From positions 21,142,838-21,206,837 of the forward strand of contig NC_081547.1 of assembly GCF_901000735.1 (NCBI RefSeq): 64,000 nucleotides of DNA, written 5' to 3'. This document shows, piece after piece, positions 23,051 through 36,124 of this stretch (positions within the stretch are counted from its first letter, which is position 1; the number at the start of each line of letters is the position of its first letter). Position numbers and translations under genes: made by a program. The stretch comes from Corylus avellana. Its lineage: Eukaryota > Streptophyta > Magnoliopsida > Fagales > Betulaceae. The notes beneath the pieces were generated by a model. The model saw only the letters and a program-made list of their open reading frames with translations, searched no databases and was not told the origin of the DNA.

Positions 23051-23600
23051 TCTCCTAAAATCAACTATTGGGTCTAATGAGTGATAACAATCATATATAT
23101 TTAACCCTTAAAGTTTTTATTTGATATGATCCTTAGGTTTTGTCCAAATTTTAAATAAGCCCCCTTATCACTTTTCCGTCGAAATGAATAGTTTATCCTA
23201 TGTTATGTGTGTCTCAATTGACACACTAGCGTTCATATTAATACTTAATATCAATGTCATATGACTCATATCATTCAACGTCAAATCATCCATAGAAAAA
23301 CAAAACAATAGACCAAAATCCAGAAACAGAATCATATTCTTCATTATCCTAATCTATTAGATTTGTAACGTTAAAGAAAAAAAATCGTTAACTTTGAAGT
23401 TGAGATGGACCCTACAGTGTCAAATGAGACACAAGTAACAAATAAAAATCTGCTAACTTTGACGGTAAAGTAATAAAATGACCAATTTAAAACTAGAACA
23501 AAACCTAAAGACTTTGTTGAAATGGAAAACCTAAAGACTAAGTTAAAACCAAATAAAAACTTAGGGGCTAAATATGATTTTTTTTCCTTTAAAAAATTGT
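23051..23600. repeat. AT-rich repeat, no gene
   Basis: This stretch (tttttatttgatatgatc, gtgtctcaattgacacac, ctaacttt-gacgg) resembles 48,440-48,860 in content and order, so it is probably an unnamed dispersed element. No coding frame or clear terminal repeats. Confidence 0.35.
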
Positions 23601-24964
23601 ATGGGAGAAGAACATGAGTATGCTAAATAGCAGCCCTCTATACATTAAGATAAAATTATATAGGAAAATGACAAGAATATGCTAAATAGCATCCCTGTGT
23701 TGATAAAGAATGTACTACCTCTTTCTTGGATTAGGACGTGTGGATTCCAAAACTAAAATTAAATAAATTGTATGATAAATGCAATTTTTTTGTCGTGAGG
23801 TTAGAGGTTTAAATAAATAAATAGGAAAAACTAACAAATTGCATCAAACTGATGTGTTAGCATTAATGAAATAGCGACACGTGTCTGCTTAATCACTACA
23901 AAAATGACACGATGGACTTGACATCAAGGTAAATTAAACACTCTAAACTCCGTGTAAGGTAAAAATCTATTGTTGCTGAGTTCCCTTCACCAACGAAAAC
24001 CTAGATGACCGAATTCAATTATTTGAGTGACTATTAGGAATTTCGATAGGTGATGTCTGAGGGGAGATTAGGGGAATTTCGATAGGTGATGTCTGAGGGG
24101 AGATTAGGGGATTACTGCAAGAAGTTACCGTTAAGGCGGTTTGCTCTTAAGCACTATATATAAGTCTCACAGATTTAACGATAATTTTGCAAAATAGGAG
24201 AATGAGAAAAAGACTACAACATCTCTAAATGCATGTACTATAATGTTTGTGCTTCTACTTCTTGGCTTGTTATAGACTCTTAATAGCGTATAAGCAACAC
24301 CTAAAAATTTAAAGTTGGGCCAGATTAAGATTCTAAGAGATAAGATCATGACGATATATTTACAATTTCATTTCCTGTTTTGACCTTATCGATCTTAACC
24401 TTATAAATCATCTTTCTTAATTACTATAAGGTAAAGATTTTAACTGATTTGAAGATTATATAGATTAACTTTATTTCAATTTATTTCATTAAACAACTTA
24501 TACCCTTTAATACTAATCTTTTAATTTTATGTTAAATTGTATGCAATTTGCAATATTTGCGTAATAAATTGACAATTCCCATAAAAACTATGATATATCA
24601 AAAGCAACATGCCAACGTTGTATCTTGTACAGTTGGCCTCTTTGGGTTGTAGGAAAATACACAAGCGGCTACAGTAATGTCAATAATTGTAAAGCTTAGG
24701 TGTACAACCAGATATTTCGCTTACCCGGAACTACGGCTTACTTTCCGATCTGCAACACACAAACATGGATGTATATAGTTTGAAGGAGCCCATATGGAAC
24801 ATGGACCCATGCTGCTAATAACACCACCGTCTGAGAACGTCAAAGCCATGGTCGTCGGTCGACCACCGGCCGGCACAGTTTTTCTTTTAGCACTCCACTG
24901 TGGAGCAGTAGAGTCTGTTGAACTGTAAATACACCTATCATGACTTTTTTCATGTACAACTTTT
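23601..24964. repeat. Ancient duplicated segment C (counterpart of block A without LOR)
   Basis: It is collinear with 2,800-6,215 of block A but shortened: ttggattaggacgtgtg, taaactccgtgtaag, gaggggagattagggg, ttgtatcttgtacagttg, tttcgct-taccc..acggcttactttccgatctg, then the conserved promoter-like block at 24,770-24,930 with gtcgtcggtcgaccaccggcc. No LOR exons are found here. A 36-bp tandem duplication within it is listed separately. Confidence 0.65.
24037..24108. repeat. 36-bp perfect tandem duplication
   Basis: Units 24037-24072 and 24073-24108 (ggaatttcgataggtgatg..). The block A counterpart near 3,217 has one unit, so the duplication is specific to segment C. Confidence 0.9.
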
Positions 24965-25330
24965 TACTTTTTTTTTAAAAAAAAAAAAAATTTATAATAA
25001 TAATTGTTATAGTGTGAATAGTAAATATGCAAAATAGTGTATTTATTGCATGTTCACACTATATAAAAAAAATAAAAATGTTAAAGTAGCTATTTTGCTG
25101 CAAACAAAAAATAGCTTATAATAGTCAAATTTAACTATTAGGCTTATTTGCCTATTTCGCTGAAGATACTCTCACGTACTACATTAAACAATTCAAAGAA
25201 AGCTAACTAACTTCGCTTGCCCCGTTCCGGCAATATAATCACATTAGAAGAAAGAAAAAAAATGTTATTTTGCCTATTGTTGATTATTATGAGTCATTTG
25301 CTTATTGTGTTGGAGATGCTCATAAGTTCT
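24965..25330. mobile_element. MITE, catctccaac type, with partial second copy
   Basis: 24,965-25,175 aligns with 6,965-7,160 (gtgaatagtaaatatgcaaaatagtgtattta, gtcaaatttaactatta). 25,255-25,322 repeats the right end with ttgtgttggagatgctc, the intact end form. It stands directly after segment C just as its relative stands after block A. Confidence 0.55.
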
Positions 25331-27394
25331 AAGTAAAGTAAAATATTTTATGTAGAGTGCATCTATTTGAGAGATCAAAATCCTTTCTATTTAAGTAAAA
25401 TGGAGATAATTAACTATTTTATGGTCAAGATCTTATTTTATGTATTTAACACTATCTATATAGTAAGATGCCATTTAAAATTTTAAGTGACGTGACAATA
25501 TATTCACTATTGGACTATTGAAAAAAAATAAAAAAATAAAAATTTACCCCTCAAAATTTTAATTTTTTTACTCTTGCCATAGATATTTAGAAATAGTCAA
25601 TATATACCCAATAAGTTTCTGATATCAATGTTGTTCATCCATCAGTCATTTCTGTCTTTTCTTAGGTAAAATGAACCATGTGGGTCGTACATGGATTTTT
25701 AAGAGAGAATTTTCCCAAAATACCCCCAAAATATCCCCACAGGCCATAACGACATGTTGCTGAATTGGTCCATGTCATGGTGCATCCAATCACTTTTTCA
25801 AAGAAAAGAAAAGCAAAGAGTTTGGACCAGGGAAGGTGCGCTCAGGCATGCACGAAATACTGCACAGGCATGCACGTACGAAATACCGATGGTGAAATCA
25901 AGACGTGGCCCTCCGTGATTGGACGGAGGTGGCTTTCAAAGATCTAAATATTACTTTAAAAGACAGAAAAAAACAAACATGTGCTTAAAGATGTGTCCCA
26001 GTGGGAAATTCATGCCCGATCGAGTTTCAGTTGTCATCCATCGGTCCATTAATTAGGGGCTAGAAAGATTCTTTCTACTTTTGCTGGAAATGTGACTGGA
26101 TGCACCATGACATGTTTAAGAACACGAAAAGGCAAGAGAAAGAAGTTGAGGATGAACATGAAAAAGCTAGAGAAAAGCAAAGAACAATCATGCCATATAG
26201 ACATATAGGTAATCATTACTATTTTACATATGGTAATTTTTTTTTTTTTTTTGGAAGAATTGCCGTTGTCCCAAAATGATCTATAATACAATATAGGTAT
26301 TCTAGATATCATATGTATACCGTTCACTTATTTGCAGCACAACCGAGTTCAACCTCAGGTGAGCTATGTTGTTAGCTTATTAATGACATCCGTATATGGT
26401 AATTACCACTCAAACATGGTTTCGTCAGTTACAAAATAACTATTAGATTCAATGCCAAACATAAACAATAAACATATTTTGATTATAGAATCGAGCCCGT
26501 ATAATAAGTTTATGACCATTATATCGCACATACCAGTGTACTATGTCATACAACGCAAATATTTTTTATTTATTATATTTAAACATTTATTCATCTTTAT
26601 AAAAGTAATAGGCTCAGACCATATTATTGAAAATGAATTGCATGCTCAATTTTCTGACATATTTCATGTTTTTTTTAAGTAATTGTAAGTATTTACTTAC
26701 ATCATCTGCTTATCTATAAACTCTGACATCTCGAACTCCCGCTTATCCATATTCTAATATTATAAACAACACCTCAAGAATCTAATTAACATGTGTACGT
26801 AAAACTAAGCCATTATTAAAAACTCTAATTATCCATTATGGGCATTGTCAAATGTTTGGTCTTGATATCGAATGTTCAGTGTGCAATAGTCGAATGTTCA
26901 ATAAAAACATGTTAAACCATATCAACGTGATAAATTTTGAAAAGCAAGAATAAGTTCATAACTTTTCAGAAATTTTTTTGGCTTTTCAAGAAACGAAGTT
27001 ATAAATTCATCATGTCATACTTACGACTTATAAAAATCACGATAAATCATATGGTTAGAGTTAAAGCGACATGAAAGACAAGTATGGAATGAAAGAGGTC
27101 TAATGCATCGTGAGGGGTGTTTTTACAGAGTGGATGGAGTGGATAAGATCGAGTGATGTGGCTAACACAATGATAAAGTGACACTGCCAATCAACCTGTT
27201 TCTTTATATATATATATATATATATATATCAAAGGGTTGATTGGGATAGGGTTGTTATAGAGCATTACATAATTTTTTTATTAGATTTTCCTCCTATGAG
27301 TTCAACTTCGTTGTCCAAAATCTCAACACAGAATACCACATAAGGACAAAAAATGGTTACAAATTGAGTTGTAGGAAAATTCTTCCAACTCAAG
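25331..27394. other. Intergenic, no gene seen
   Basis: AT-rich DNA. The only structure noted is an inverted pair at 25770-25792 (catgtcatggtgcatcc..) and 26093-26115 (22 of 23 bases complementary), about 300 bp apart, possibly the ends of a lost element. A direct echo (aggcatgcacg..aaatac) lies at 25,845-25,888, and a (TA)n tract at 27,206-27,229. Short open frames here have no recognisable similarity. Confidence 0.4.
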
Positions 27395-27817
27395 CTCTGT
27401 TTGTTTTGATATAAAATGTTTTCCCTATTTTCTAGCTAGTGTTTGGTACAACCGAAAATTATGGTCAAACTGAAAACATTTTTGGGGACCAAGAAAACCT
27501 TATTTAATATTCGTAAAATGGTTTTACTTTTTTAAAACTGTAAACCATTTTTCGAGTTTGAGCATCTTATTCTCGTACACACTCTCTTGTAGTTCATTCT
27601 ACTCCGCCGTTGGAGCTAGGTTGCCAATAGCCACTATCGGAGTTCGCCGAATTTTGCCACCGGTCGTTTCCTACTGTTGCCGATCACCCACTGTCGTCGC
27701 TATCGGCCACCTTCGTTGTTGCGGTCTCTGATTTCTTGTAAGAGCCAAACACCGAAAATTGTTTTTAGTTGAAATAATTTTCTAATAAAAAATATTTTAC
27801 TTCGAAACAAACTAAGT
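27395..27817. mobile_element. MITE-like element with ctctgtttgtttt end
   Basis: The left end ctctgtttgttttgatataaaa and the right end tattttacttcgaaacaaactaag are imperfect inverted repeats. gaaaattatggtcaaactgaaaacattttt near the left corresponds to ccgaaaattgtttttagttgaaa near the right. The centre (27,590-27,730) is GC-richer (ccgccgttgg, gtcgtcgctatcgg) with no recognisable protein. Confidence 0.5.
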
Positions 27818-28059
27818 CTTGGTCTCTAAAAGTGCCATGTGTACCTTAGCATGTAAAAATCCCATTTTTACCGTTCATTGGGGTTGGGGATTGTGTTGAA
27901 ATTTGTAAAAAAATGAAAGGGTATGAAACTTGTATTTTGTAAGAAAATAATATTTTAATAATATAAGGAAAAGAAAAAAATCTATTGTGAAGTGTATTTA
28001 AATAGGGAAGCAAAAAAATAATTTTGTTCCTTAAATTTAGGAAAAATCAAAGGAAAGTT

Positions 28060-28425
28060 ATTGCTTGTGCTCTAAGACATGCTCATAATTCACCCTTCAT
28101 TCTTTTAACCTATGGCACCATTTGTTACATACCTTCCACTGCTTTCAAGTGGATCTATAAGAGAGGATTGTCTATTCTTTATAAACATGCCCAAAGTCTT
28201 GTCCATAGGCAATGTGGAATTATTTTTCAACACCCTCCATCACGTGCAGGCCGGTATTTTTCTTGATTCTTGTCACAGGGTAAGTAGTGTGGGCCTCATT
28301 CGTCTTGTGATAGGCCTAACTCATCTCATAAAATTGGTTCTATAAGAGAAGGTTATCCATTCTTTATAAACATGCCCAAAATCTTGTACAAAGGCAATAC
28401 AAAATTATTATTTCTCAACATCAAT
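28060..28425 (-). mobile_element. LTR end fragment (minus strand) with internal duplication
   Basis: On the minus strand the segment begins TGTTGAGAAATAATAATTTT at about 28,422, a typical LTR start. The phrase tctataagagaaggttatcc..ctttataaacatgccc (28,341-28,376) is repeated with changes at 28,158-28,193, so part of the LTR is duplicated. No second LTR or internal domains are nearby. Confidence 0.45.
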
Positions 28426-28639
28426 ACTATTCACTTCATTTTTTCAAAAAAATTAACATAAAATTTTGTTTACCTTTTTCACCTTTTATATCACATTATT
28501 CATTTTTAATATTACATTATTTACTTTTTAACTACTATTTAAATAAAAAAAAACTATAAATTTTTTTTTTCCCACTTTCTTAGTTTCTTATATCAAACAT
28601 TCTTACAATTTTTTTTTTTTTTTTTCACATAAATTCATA

Positions 28640-29946
28640 TAAGATATTATCCTTTACCAAGTCAATTTATTGACTTAAAATATCGAGGATTTACCGCCGG
28701 TTTTTTCTGACAAGTCATCTGTATGTATTTTTATTGTCTTTGTAAGCACATTAGGCTACTAGCTAGGCTTAAGTGGTACAGACAACTACATAAACAGTTA
28801 TTTTATTCTATACTTTTTTGTTTGTCAAAAGCAAAAAAACAAAGCTAAGAAGATCAATCGTACCTTTAGGAGCCTGTGATGGTTATTGAATACTGTTAGG
28901 AATTGTCTATTACAGCAAATGTTGAGAGAGTGTCTGTCGTAGACTTCACGTCTGGACATTAAAAGAGGAAATAATTTGAAAGAGCCCAAGTGGAACATGG
29001 TCCCACGATAATAACACCACAGTGTGTCACATCAATTTAGATTCAAATGCTGAAAATAAACCAACTACCAAGTAAGACAAAGTCATCAAAACCTCAAAGC
29101 CATGGTCGACGTTTGTTTAGGTAATAAGTTCTTTGGCACTCCAAAGTGGAGCTTTAAGGACAGTTGAGCTGTAAATAGCCCTACCAAGAGGGTTTTTGTT
29201 TTTTTTTTTTTTTGAAAAAAAAAAAAGGCTGGAGGAGATAATTAAAATGGCTAATTTTGACAACACGTGCCAACTGGGACCAGTGACAAGAGGAAATTAT
29301 CTTGGTGGTGAGAATGATAGGCTCTTTTTTAAACTTGGTTGATTCATAGTCTCATCAGTCTCATCAAGATATCAGTGAGACCTAAAATAATTTACATGAA
29401 TTAAACATGAAGATTTTCGTTACTGAAGTCGAATTTATGTTCTAGTGTTTACCTAATTACACTTTAATTGGATGTACGTATATGTGTCTAGGATTTTCGC
29501 GCTTGGCCTTCCAGTACGCGATATAACATTTTAAAAACCTAGTCTTTGCAATCCTCGAGGGTAAATGTTCCAAGGCTGCACATAATGAACATGATCTTTA
29601 AGTAAATCCTAAATTCAATCAAGGAGAATAGTTCTCAAAATGTGGTTAACTAAAATTCCCCCACCCCACAACCCCCCCCATCCATTTTTTTTTTTTTCTT
29701 TTAAGTTTTCATTATTATTATTTTTAGAATTATTATTTTTTTAATGTTTATTAAGGTTATTTTTGTTATTGGAGGGTACGTTGTGAATTTATGGTAGTTT
29801 GAAAGGATATTGATACAATATTACAATCTTATGTTTGGAAGTACATTGTAAATTGGGTTAGTTTAAAAAGGCTGTGTACTTTTTCACAAAAAAAAAAAGG
29901 AAAAAAAAAAAAAAGAAAAGACTTGCCCATGGGTACTTGTAGGTCA
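28640..29946. repeat. Ancient duplicated segment D2, left part
   Basis: Collinear with 19,570-21,900 (attatcctttaccaagtcaatttattgact, cttcacg-ctggac, gaaagagcccaagtggaac). It includes a good copy of the conserved promoter-like block at 28,920-29,190, ending gttgagctgtaaatagcccta. 29,640-29,890 is low complexity plus the right half of the cacatactc MITE. No gene. Confidence 0.6.
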
Positions 29947-31752
29947 TTTGGCGACCCACGACCATGTTGTGGTCATACAGTGTGTTAGTGGGTCTAGGTT
30001 TTTTGTTTGGGATAAGCCTATATACTTTATTCAAACCACCACAAAATTGACAATATTTTCCGTCTCTCAACTCAAAACTTTCAATTGAGACAATGTCTCC
30101 CTAAAACTATAAAAAAGTTGTCAATGTCCTCCCAAAAAAAGATAAAAATGATCACACCCATTTTTTAAGAAGACAAATATACCCCTATGATTTTAGGAAA
30201 AAAAAAAACACTAAAAAACTAAAAAAAAATAAAATAATAATAATAATAAATAAAAAAGAGAACAGGAAGAAAAAATAAATGCAAAAATCAAGGTCACGGC
30301 CTTTGACAAAATGAGGAGTAGCTGAACCACTTTCAAATGACTAAAAAGATGGTTCAGACACTCCGGCCTGGCCGGCCACCATTTCACAAGAATATTGGCA
30401 AACAGCATTGAAACTACAAGGGAGCAAGAGAATGGAGAAAGGGCTAAAAAAACTGGCCGGTGCAATTGCCAATGATGAGGGGAGCTATATATGGGTACGT
30501 ACTGGGGTATGATAGTGGAGGGTTTAAGGGGCAAGCGGGCAAATGAGAAGAAATGGAGGTGTTGGCAATAGAGTTTGCCATCAAAAGGATACAATCGTTA
30601 ATATAACAACTTTTTCTTTCTTTTCTTTTTTTCCCCTTCTTTTTTTGTTAATATGACAACTTGAACAGACAAGTTTGTACATAATAATAAAATCCTCATA
30701 TTTTCCTTTGCATTTTCTTTATAGTATAAATAACTCTATATTCCCTAATATAGAGCTATAAAACAGTTCATATCATGATAATGAAAACAATAATTTAAAA
30801 CATAAACAATACATAACATATATCTCATGCTTTATTTCACATAATAGATATACTAACAAGTTCATACATCATCTTTCACAAGCTCATACTTTTCAGCCCA
30901 AATTCTCGGTCGATCAAGATTGAAATTATATACAGCCGAATTTTCAACCATTCTTTCTCACACCAAATTCTCTGATCTCTCTAGTTTCGGGTTAAAGTGT
31001 TTTAAGGGTGTGAGGAAGGATTCTCAAGTATTGGAGTGCTATGAAGGTGGATTTTCGATCTAGAAGTTCGAAGTTATCATTTAGAGCGGAGTTTTCAGTT
31101 TAATTAGTCAAGTTATTAGATACACAATTATAATGGCCATATAAAATATATGTGGCTTAACAACGTACTTGTAGCGCGGTTGTAATGCCCGTATAAAAAT
31201 GTAAGTGGTAGTTAAATATTATTATAATGCTATAGTAATTCTCGTAAAGATTAATACGTGAAAATGCTACACTTAGTAAAGTAATTACTTTATGGTGCTT
31301 GTGTAACATTATAATATATATATATAGTACGAATAATATGATCATAATTAATCATGAAAGCGGTTGACTACTTTGTGATTTGCTATTATTTAAAATGGGT
31401 CCTGCATACGGTTTTGTTGTTGCCCAAATATTGTTAAGATAAAAACAATGCATAAAAATAGTATATTCATAAAAACAAAGGTTTCTTTTTTTTTTTTTGG
31501 TCTTGGATTTAAAAGTATTAGGCTTATTAACGTTTTAAATCGGCAATTTTCATTATTGAAACCTAACGTGAGAAGTAGTCATAAAACGGCATAGTACTGC
31601 TCCAATCGATGGAGCTAGTTAGTCACATAAAGTTTAGTTGATTGGAGGATTATTTTGTCTGTAATATTGGTTCAATTAAGAATATTTACCCTTCATGCAC
31701 GTACACTTGATACATTCTTAATTTTATGCAAACAGCAGAAGAATTACTATTG

Positions 31753-31793
<41 letters not shown>

Positions 31794-33380
31794 TGAAAAG
31801 ATTAGTTGAGAAAAATGATTGAACTTATAGGTTTTATGCACGTGAAAGCTTTAGAGTGGATCCATAAATAACATGTTTTTCTCCTGATAGATAGATTAAG
31901 GATAAAAGGACATTGATTAACATGTGTTTTATGCTTTTCTGAAAGATTAAGGAAAGTGAAAAGAACATTTGAGAAAAATGATTGAACTAATAGGTTTTAT
32001 GCGCGTGAAAGCCTTAGAGTGGATACATAAATAACATGTGTTTTCTCCTGATGGATAGATCATGATTAAGGATAAAAGGACATTGATTAACATGTGTTTT
32101 ATGTTTATGACTTGTGTTTTGGCAAATCACCACCAAATAAGGCAACAAAATATGGACGAGAAATTGCCACATCTAAAGGATAACCCCACACGATGTAAAA
32201 GTTGAAGATTTTAGTAAGTGATCCCAACTTGTTTTCAAAAGATGGCGGTGGGTGACGGGTCTTTTTAAAACTATGACACATTGACACAACATTATAACTT
32301 TATCAAATCTCCCTCCATGCTAAAGCTCTCCTTACGTGTCATTGCTTATATTCAAATTCTGCTGGGAGTAGTTGCATTGCATCACTCAAAAAAAAAAGAT
32401 AGAATTTTTTTTAAAAAAATTTTAAATGGGCTTTTGTGTTTATATATTTGGGCAGAAAAGTAGGACAAAACCCATGGACTAGCCGACACCCTATAAAGTA
32501 TCAACATATATATATAAAAGGTACTAATTTGGAAAATCAAACCAAAAGAGGACTATTTTGGAAAATGTTTTTCATAAACATCCTTATTTTTTAAGGAAAA
32601 AACTGCATATTTTGTTTATGATCAATATTATGTTTTTTTTTTTAATTTTTTTTTCCTGTATCTTATATTACCTTAATTTTTGGATTAGATATTCCATTTT
32701 ACCTCTATTAATGTATTCCCATATTCTATTATATGTTTATACCAAACACACACCAAGAAGCTACATGTTAGATCCAAATCGCTCAAATGAAGTGTATGGC
32801 TCCATTAGACACTTCGTCTAGTGAGTATTGGGCTTGACTCTCCCTTTTCATTAATAACCTGGGCCCAAATCTAAAAAGGCCCCTCACAGGACTCTTCCAA
32901 CTTCTTTGGTCTGAACATTAATGATGATGATGATGATGGTGGCAATCTAATGTAATGAGTCATTCCAAAGTACAGATTCAAGACACCTATTTCAACCATT
33001 TTTCCTTGATGAATTGGTGTAATAGAACAATAAAGGATAAATTATGGGCAAAAAGAGTTTTTGTTACAAAATTGACAAATCATTCATCTAAATATTCAAA
33101 TGAACATCTAAATATTCAGATTGCCAGTCGTAATGGCAGTCTGACTGCTAGTCTGGCCCTTTCAGCTTTTGACAGCTCAACACAAGCCTAAACAAAAGTG
33201 GTATTCCTAATTAAATTCTAGGTGAGAGTAGATCATGAAAGTACGATCTTTTAAAACATAATTTGTTTTTAAACTTTTTTTTTTTAACAAAAAAAAAAAA
33301 AGAAAAAGAAAATCTCTTTAGCTAAGGAAATGTCTTCAAATACCCGATTGATCCTGAAGCATGACTCATGTTTTTAATTT
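29947..33380. repeat. Recent 3.43-kb duplication, copy 1
   Basis: Nearly identical to 36225-39653 (offset about 6,278). The differences seen are scattered substitutions and small indels: TA-tract lengths, an 8-bp 'ataattac' missing here near 32,369, and A/T homopolymers near 33,270. Copy 1 ends at 33,380 exactly where the foldback element begins. The region is the D2 segment (right part) plus unique DNA. It holds no convincing gene; the 78-codon frame at 32955-33191 and its twin at 39231-39467 are unrecognised. Confidence 0.9.
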
Positions 33381-34840
33381 AGGGAAAAATATAAAAAAGC
33401 CCCCCAAACTACCAGCCGTTTTCGATTTAGCCCCCTAATGTTCCAAAAGTGATAAAGTAGCCCCCTAAACTACCAAACTATTGCATTTTGGCCACTCCGT
33501 TAGTCAAAACCGTCAGTTTGGACGGAAACTGCAAAACGACGTCTTTTGTTACAGGTAAGTTACTACAATGCTCTTTTGGGAAAAATATAAAAAAGCCCCC
33601 CAAACTACCAGCCGTTTTCATTTTAGCCCCCTAATATTCAGAAAGTGATAAAGTAGCCCCCAAACTACCAAACAATTGCAATTTGGCCACTCCGTTATTC
33701 ATTACCGTCAAATATGATGAAAAATTTAAAACTACATCGTTTTGGCAATGGTAAGTTACCAAAATGCCATTTTTGGAAAAAAAAATATCATATTAAAACA
33801 AGCAAGCAAAACGGCGCCGTTTTGCTTGAAATTAGGGTTTCCTTACACTTACCAAAATGATGCCACTTTGGTAAGTGTTAGGAATTAAAAGAAAAAACCC
33901 TAGACCCCACGCAGGTGACCCACGAAAAAACCCCCAACCCCAGTTTATCTTTCTCCCCAAAACCGCCGGCCACCACGTCGTCTATCTCCGACAGCCTGTA
34001 AATCTTACCCATAACTCAATCTTTTTATTGTATTTCATGGTATAGCTGTCGGATCGGTGTTGTTTATCTACGAACGTGATTTTTTTGTTTGATTTCTACA
34101 ATGGGTAAGAATTTTTCGGTGGCGCTTCGTAGCTAGTGGATGGTGTGGCCGGCGGTGATGGATGGTGGTGGCAGGGGCAGTCGTTTTGAGAGAAAGAGAG
34201 AGAGGGGCGTTGCGTTTTTTTCACTTGAGGGAGAAGGTTGCCGGAGATAGAACGATGTGGTGGTCGGCGGTTTGGGGGAGAGAGATAAACTGGGGTTGGG
34301 GGTTTTTTCTGCGTGGTGTCTAAGGTTTTTTCTTTTTATTTCTAACACTTATCAAAACGGCGTCGTTTTGGTAAGTGTAAGGAAACCCTAATTTCAAGCA
34401 AAACGGCGCCATTTAGCGTGCTTGTTTTAATATGATTTTTTTTTTCTAAAAGGGCATTTTAGTAACTTACCATTGTCAAAACGACGTAGTTTTGAATTTT
34501 CCATCATATTTGACAGTAATGACTAACGGAGTAGCCAAATTGCAACGGTTTGGTAGTTAGGGGGCTACTTTCTCACTTTCTGAACATTAGGGGGCTAAAA
34601 TGAAAACGGCTGGTAGTTTGGGGGGCTTTTTTATATTTTTCTCAAAAGGGCATTGTAGTAACTTACCCGTAACAAACGACGTCGTTTTGCAGTTTCCGTC
34701 CAAACTGACGGTTTTGACTAACGGAGTGGCCAAAATGCAATAATTTGGTAGTTTGGGGGGCTACTTTATCACTTTTGGAACATTAGGGGGCTAAATTGAA
34801 AATGGCTGGTAGTTTGTGGGGCTTTTTTATATTTTTCCCT
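33381..34840. mobile_element. Large foldback (TIR) element, 1,460 bp, arms ~600 bp
   Basis: The ends are AGGGAAAAATATAAAAAAGC and GCTTTTTTATATTTTTCCCT. The inverted arms run about 33381-33985 and 34236-34840. Each arm contains two diverged direct copies of a ~200-bp unit (starting 33381 and 33578, each gggaaaaatataaaaaagcc..ctaccagccg) plus an inner part (caaaacggcgccgttttgc, ttagggtttcctta). The 250-bp centre has no transposase. A Mutator-like non-autonomous or foldback element is the likely class, but no clean 9-bp target duplication is visible: the left flank is ttttaattt and the right flank a run of A. Copy 2 of the recent duplication lacks it at the corresponding site. Confidence 0.85.
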
Positions 34841-36124
34841 AAAAAAAACTAAACCTTTATAAAATATTATTAAATTTTGGGGTGGCCCGGCCACCTCATT
34901 TTGGCCAATGGGGGTGGGCGGCCACCCCCAAATTTGCCATTGAGGGTGGTTAAGGCACCCCCCAAGGCCGGTCTAAGGGTGATTTCGGCCACCCTCATTT
35001 CGGCCTTTCAAGGAGGCCAAAACAACACCAAGGCCTATAAAAGTGGCTGGACCTGTCGTCTCGGGTGGCCAAAACCACCATCACGGACTCTGGGGGCATT
35101 TCGACCACCCCAATGAACCTGCAAGGCCGTTTTGGAGGTGGCCAAACCACCCCCAAAGGCTTGGTAATCATATAGCCTTTAGGGGTTCCCCAAGGACTTG
35201 CCACGCCCATAGCCTCTAAGCCCTAAACCCTAAACAAAAACTCCACGCCAATGGCCAACGATAAAAAACCCATCAACATCTACACAAAACCCCCATACTT
35301 CAACTATCATTAGCCAATGTCGATTGATGACAAACCCATAGCTCACAAACTCAAAATCATGCTAATGGGTAACCCTAAAAACCCATCAACACCTACACAA
35401 AACCCCTACACTACAACTATCATTATCTAATGTTGACTGCCAACAACCCCATCGTTCACAATCTCAAAATTCACGCCAATCGCCAGCGATAAAAACCCCC
35501 CAAGTCCAACATAGAGAGCATTTAGCCTCCTAATTTGGCAATTTAAAAGTACGTGTTTAAATAAAATTATAGAAAGTGTCCCGTTTGGAAATGAGTTTAA
35601 AAGCTGTAAATAGACTACATACCAATTAATGTATATAGCCAACGACAGGTTTAGAGGTTGTGGTTGTGAGTGGAGATTGAGGTTGGTGAACTAATAGGTG
35701 GGGAAGCCTAGGTTTGGGGATTTTAGAGGAGAGAGAAGAGAGCTATGTGCTCTTTGAATGAGGTCGAAACTTATGGTTCATTACCTTTTTAGTACCTAGG
35801 TTTTCATTTTTCCATTTTGTCCCACCTAGGTTTCAAGTCATATGACAGATGGTACCTGACTTATGAGAAAAGACCAACTTAGCACCTCCATCACATTCTG
35901 TCGGCCCAAAATAACATATTGCCTCGTGTCTTCACATAACATTGCCACATGTCTTAAAAAAATTTAAAAAAACTAAACCTTTATAAAAAATTATTAAATT
36001 TTGGGGTGGCTCGGCCACCTCATTTTGGCCAATGGGGGTGGGCGGCCACCCCCACATTTGCCATTAAGGGTGGTTAAGCCACCCCCCAAGGCCGGTCTAA
36101 AGGTGATTTCGGCCACCCTCATTT
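34841..36124. repeat. GC-rich ggtggcc repeat unit with directly repeated end
   Basis: 34,842-34,985 (aaactaaacctttataaaa, ttttggggtggcccggccacc, gggtgggcggccaccccc) is repeated almost exactly at 35,959-36,124, where the contig ends at the gap. Between them lie GC-rich 34,990-35,220, a CCCTAAACCCTAAA pair at 35,221, two related ~120-bp stretches (acccatcaacatctacacaaaaccc / acccatcaacacctacacaaaaccc), and at 35,780-35,950 a diverged copy of the TIR arm found at 59,362. The direct repeats could be the ends of a small LTR-type or TRIM element. No protein. Confidence 0.55.

Noticed and set aside
30211..30594. 127-codon minus-strand frame and its counterpart at 36610-36873
   Set aside because: Present in both duplicate copies only because the DNA is duplicated; the copies break the frame differently, and composition is low complexity at the C-terminus.
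35221..35236. CCCTAAACCCTAAA, telomere-like
   Set aside because: Only two units inside a repeat; not an interstitial telomere array.
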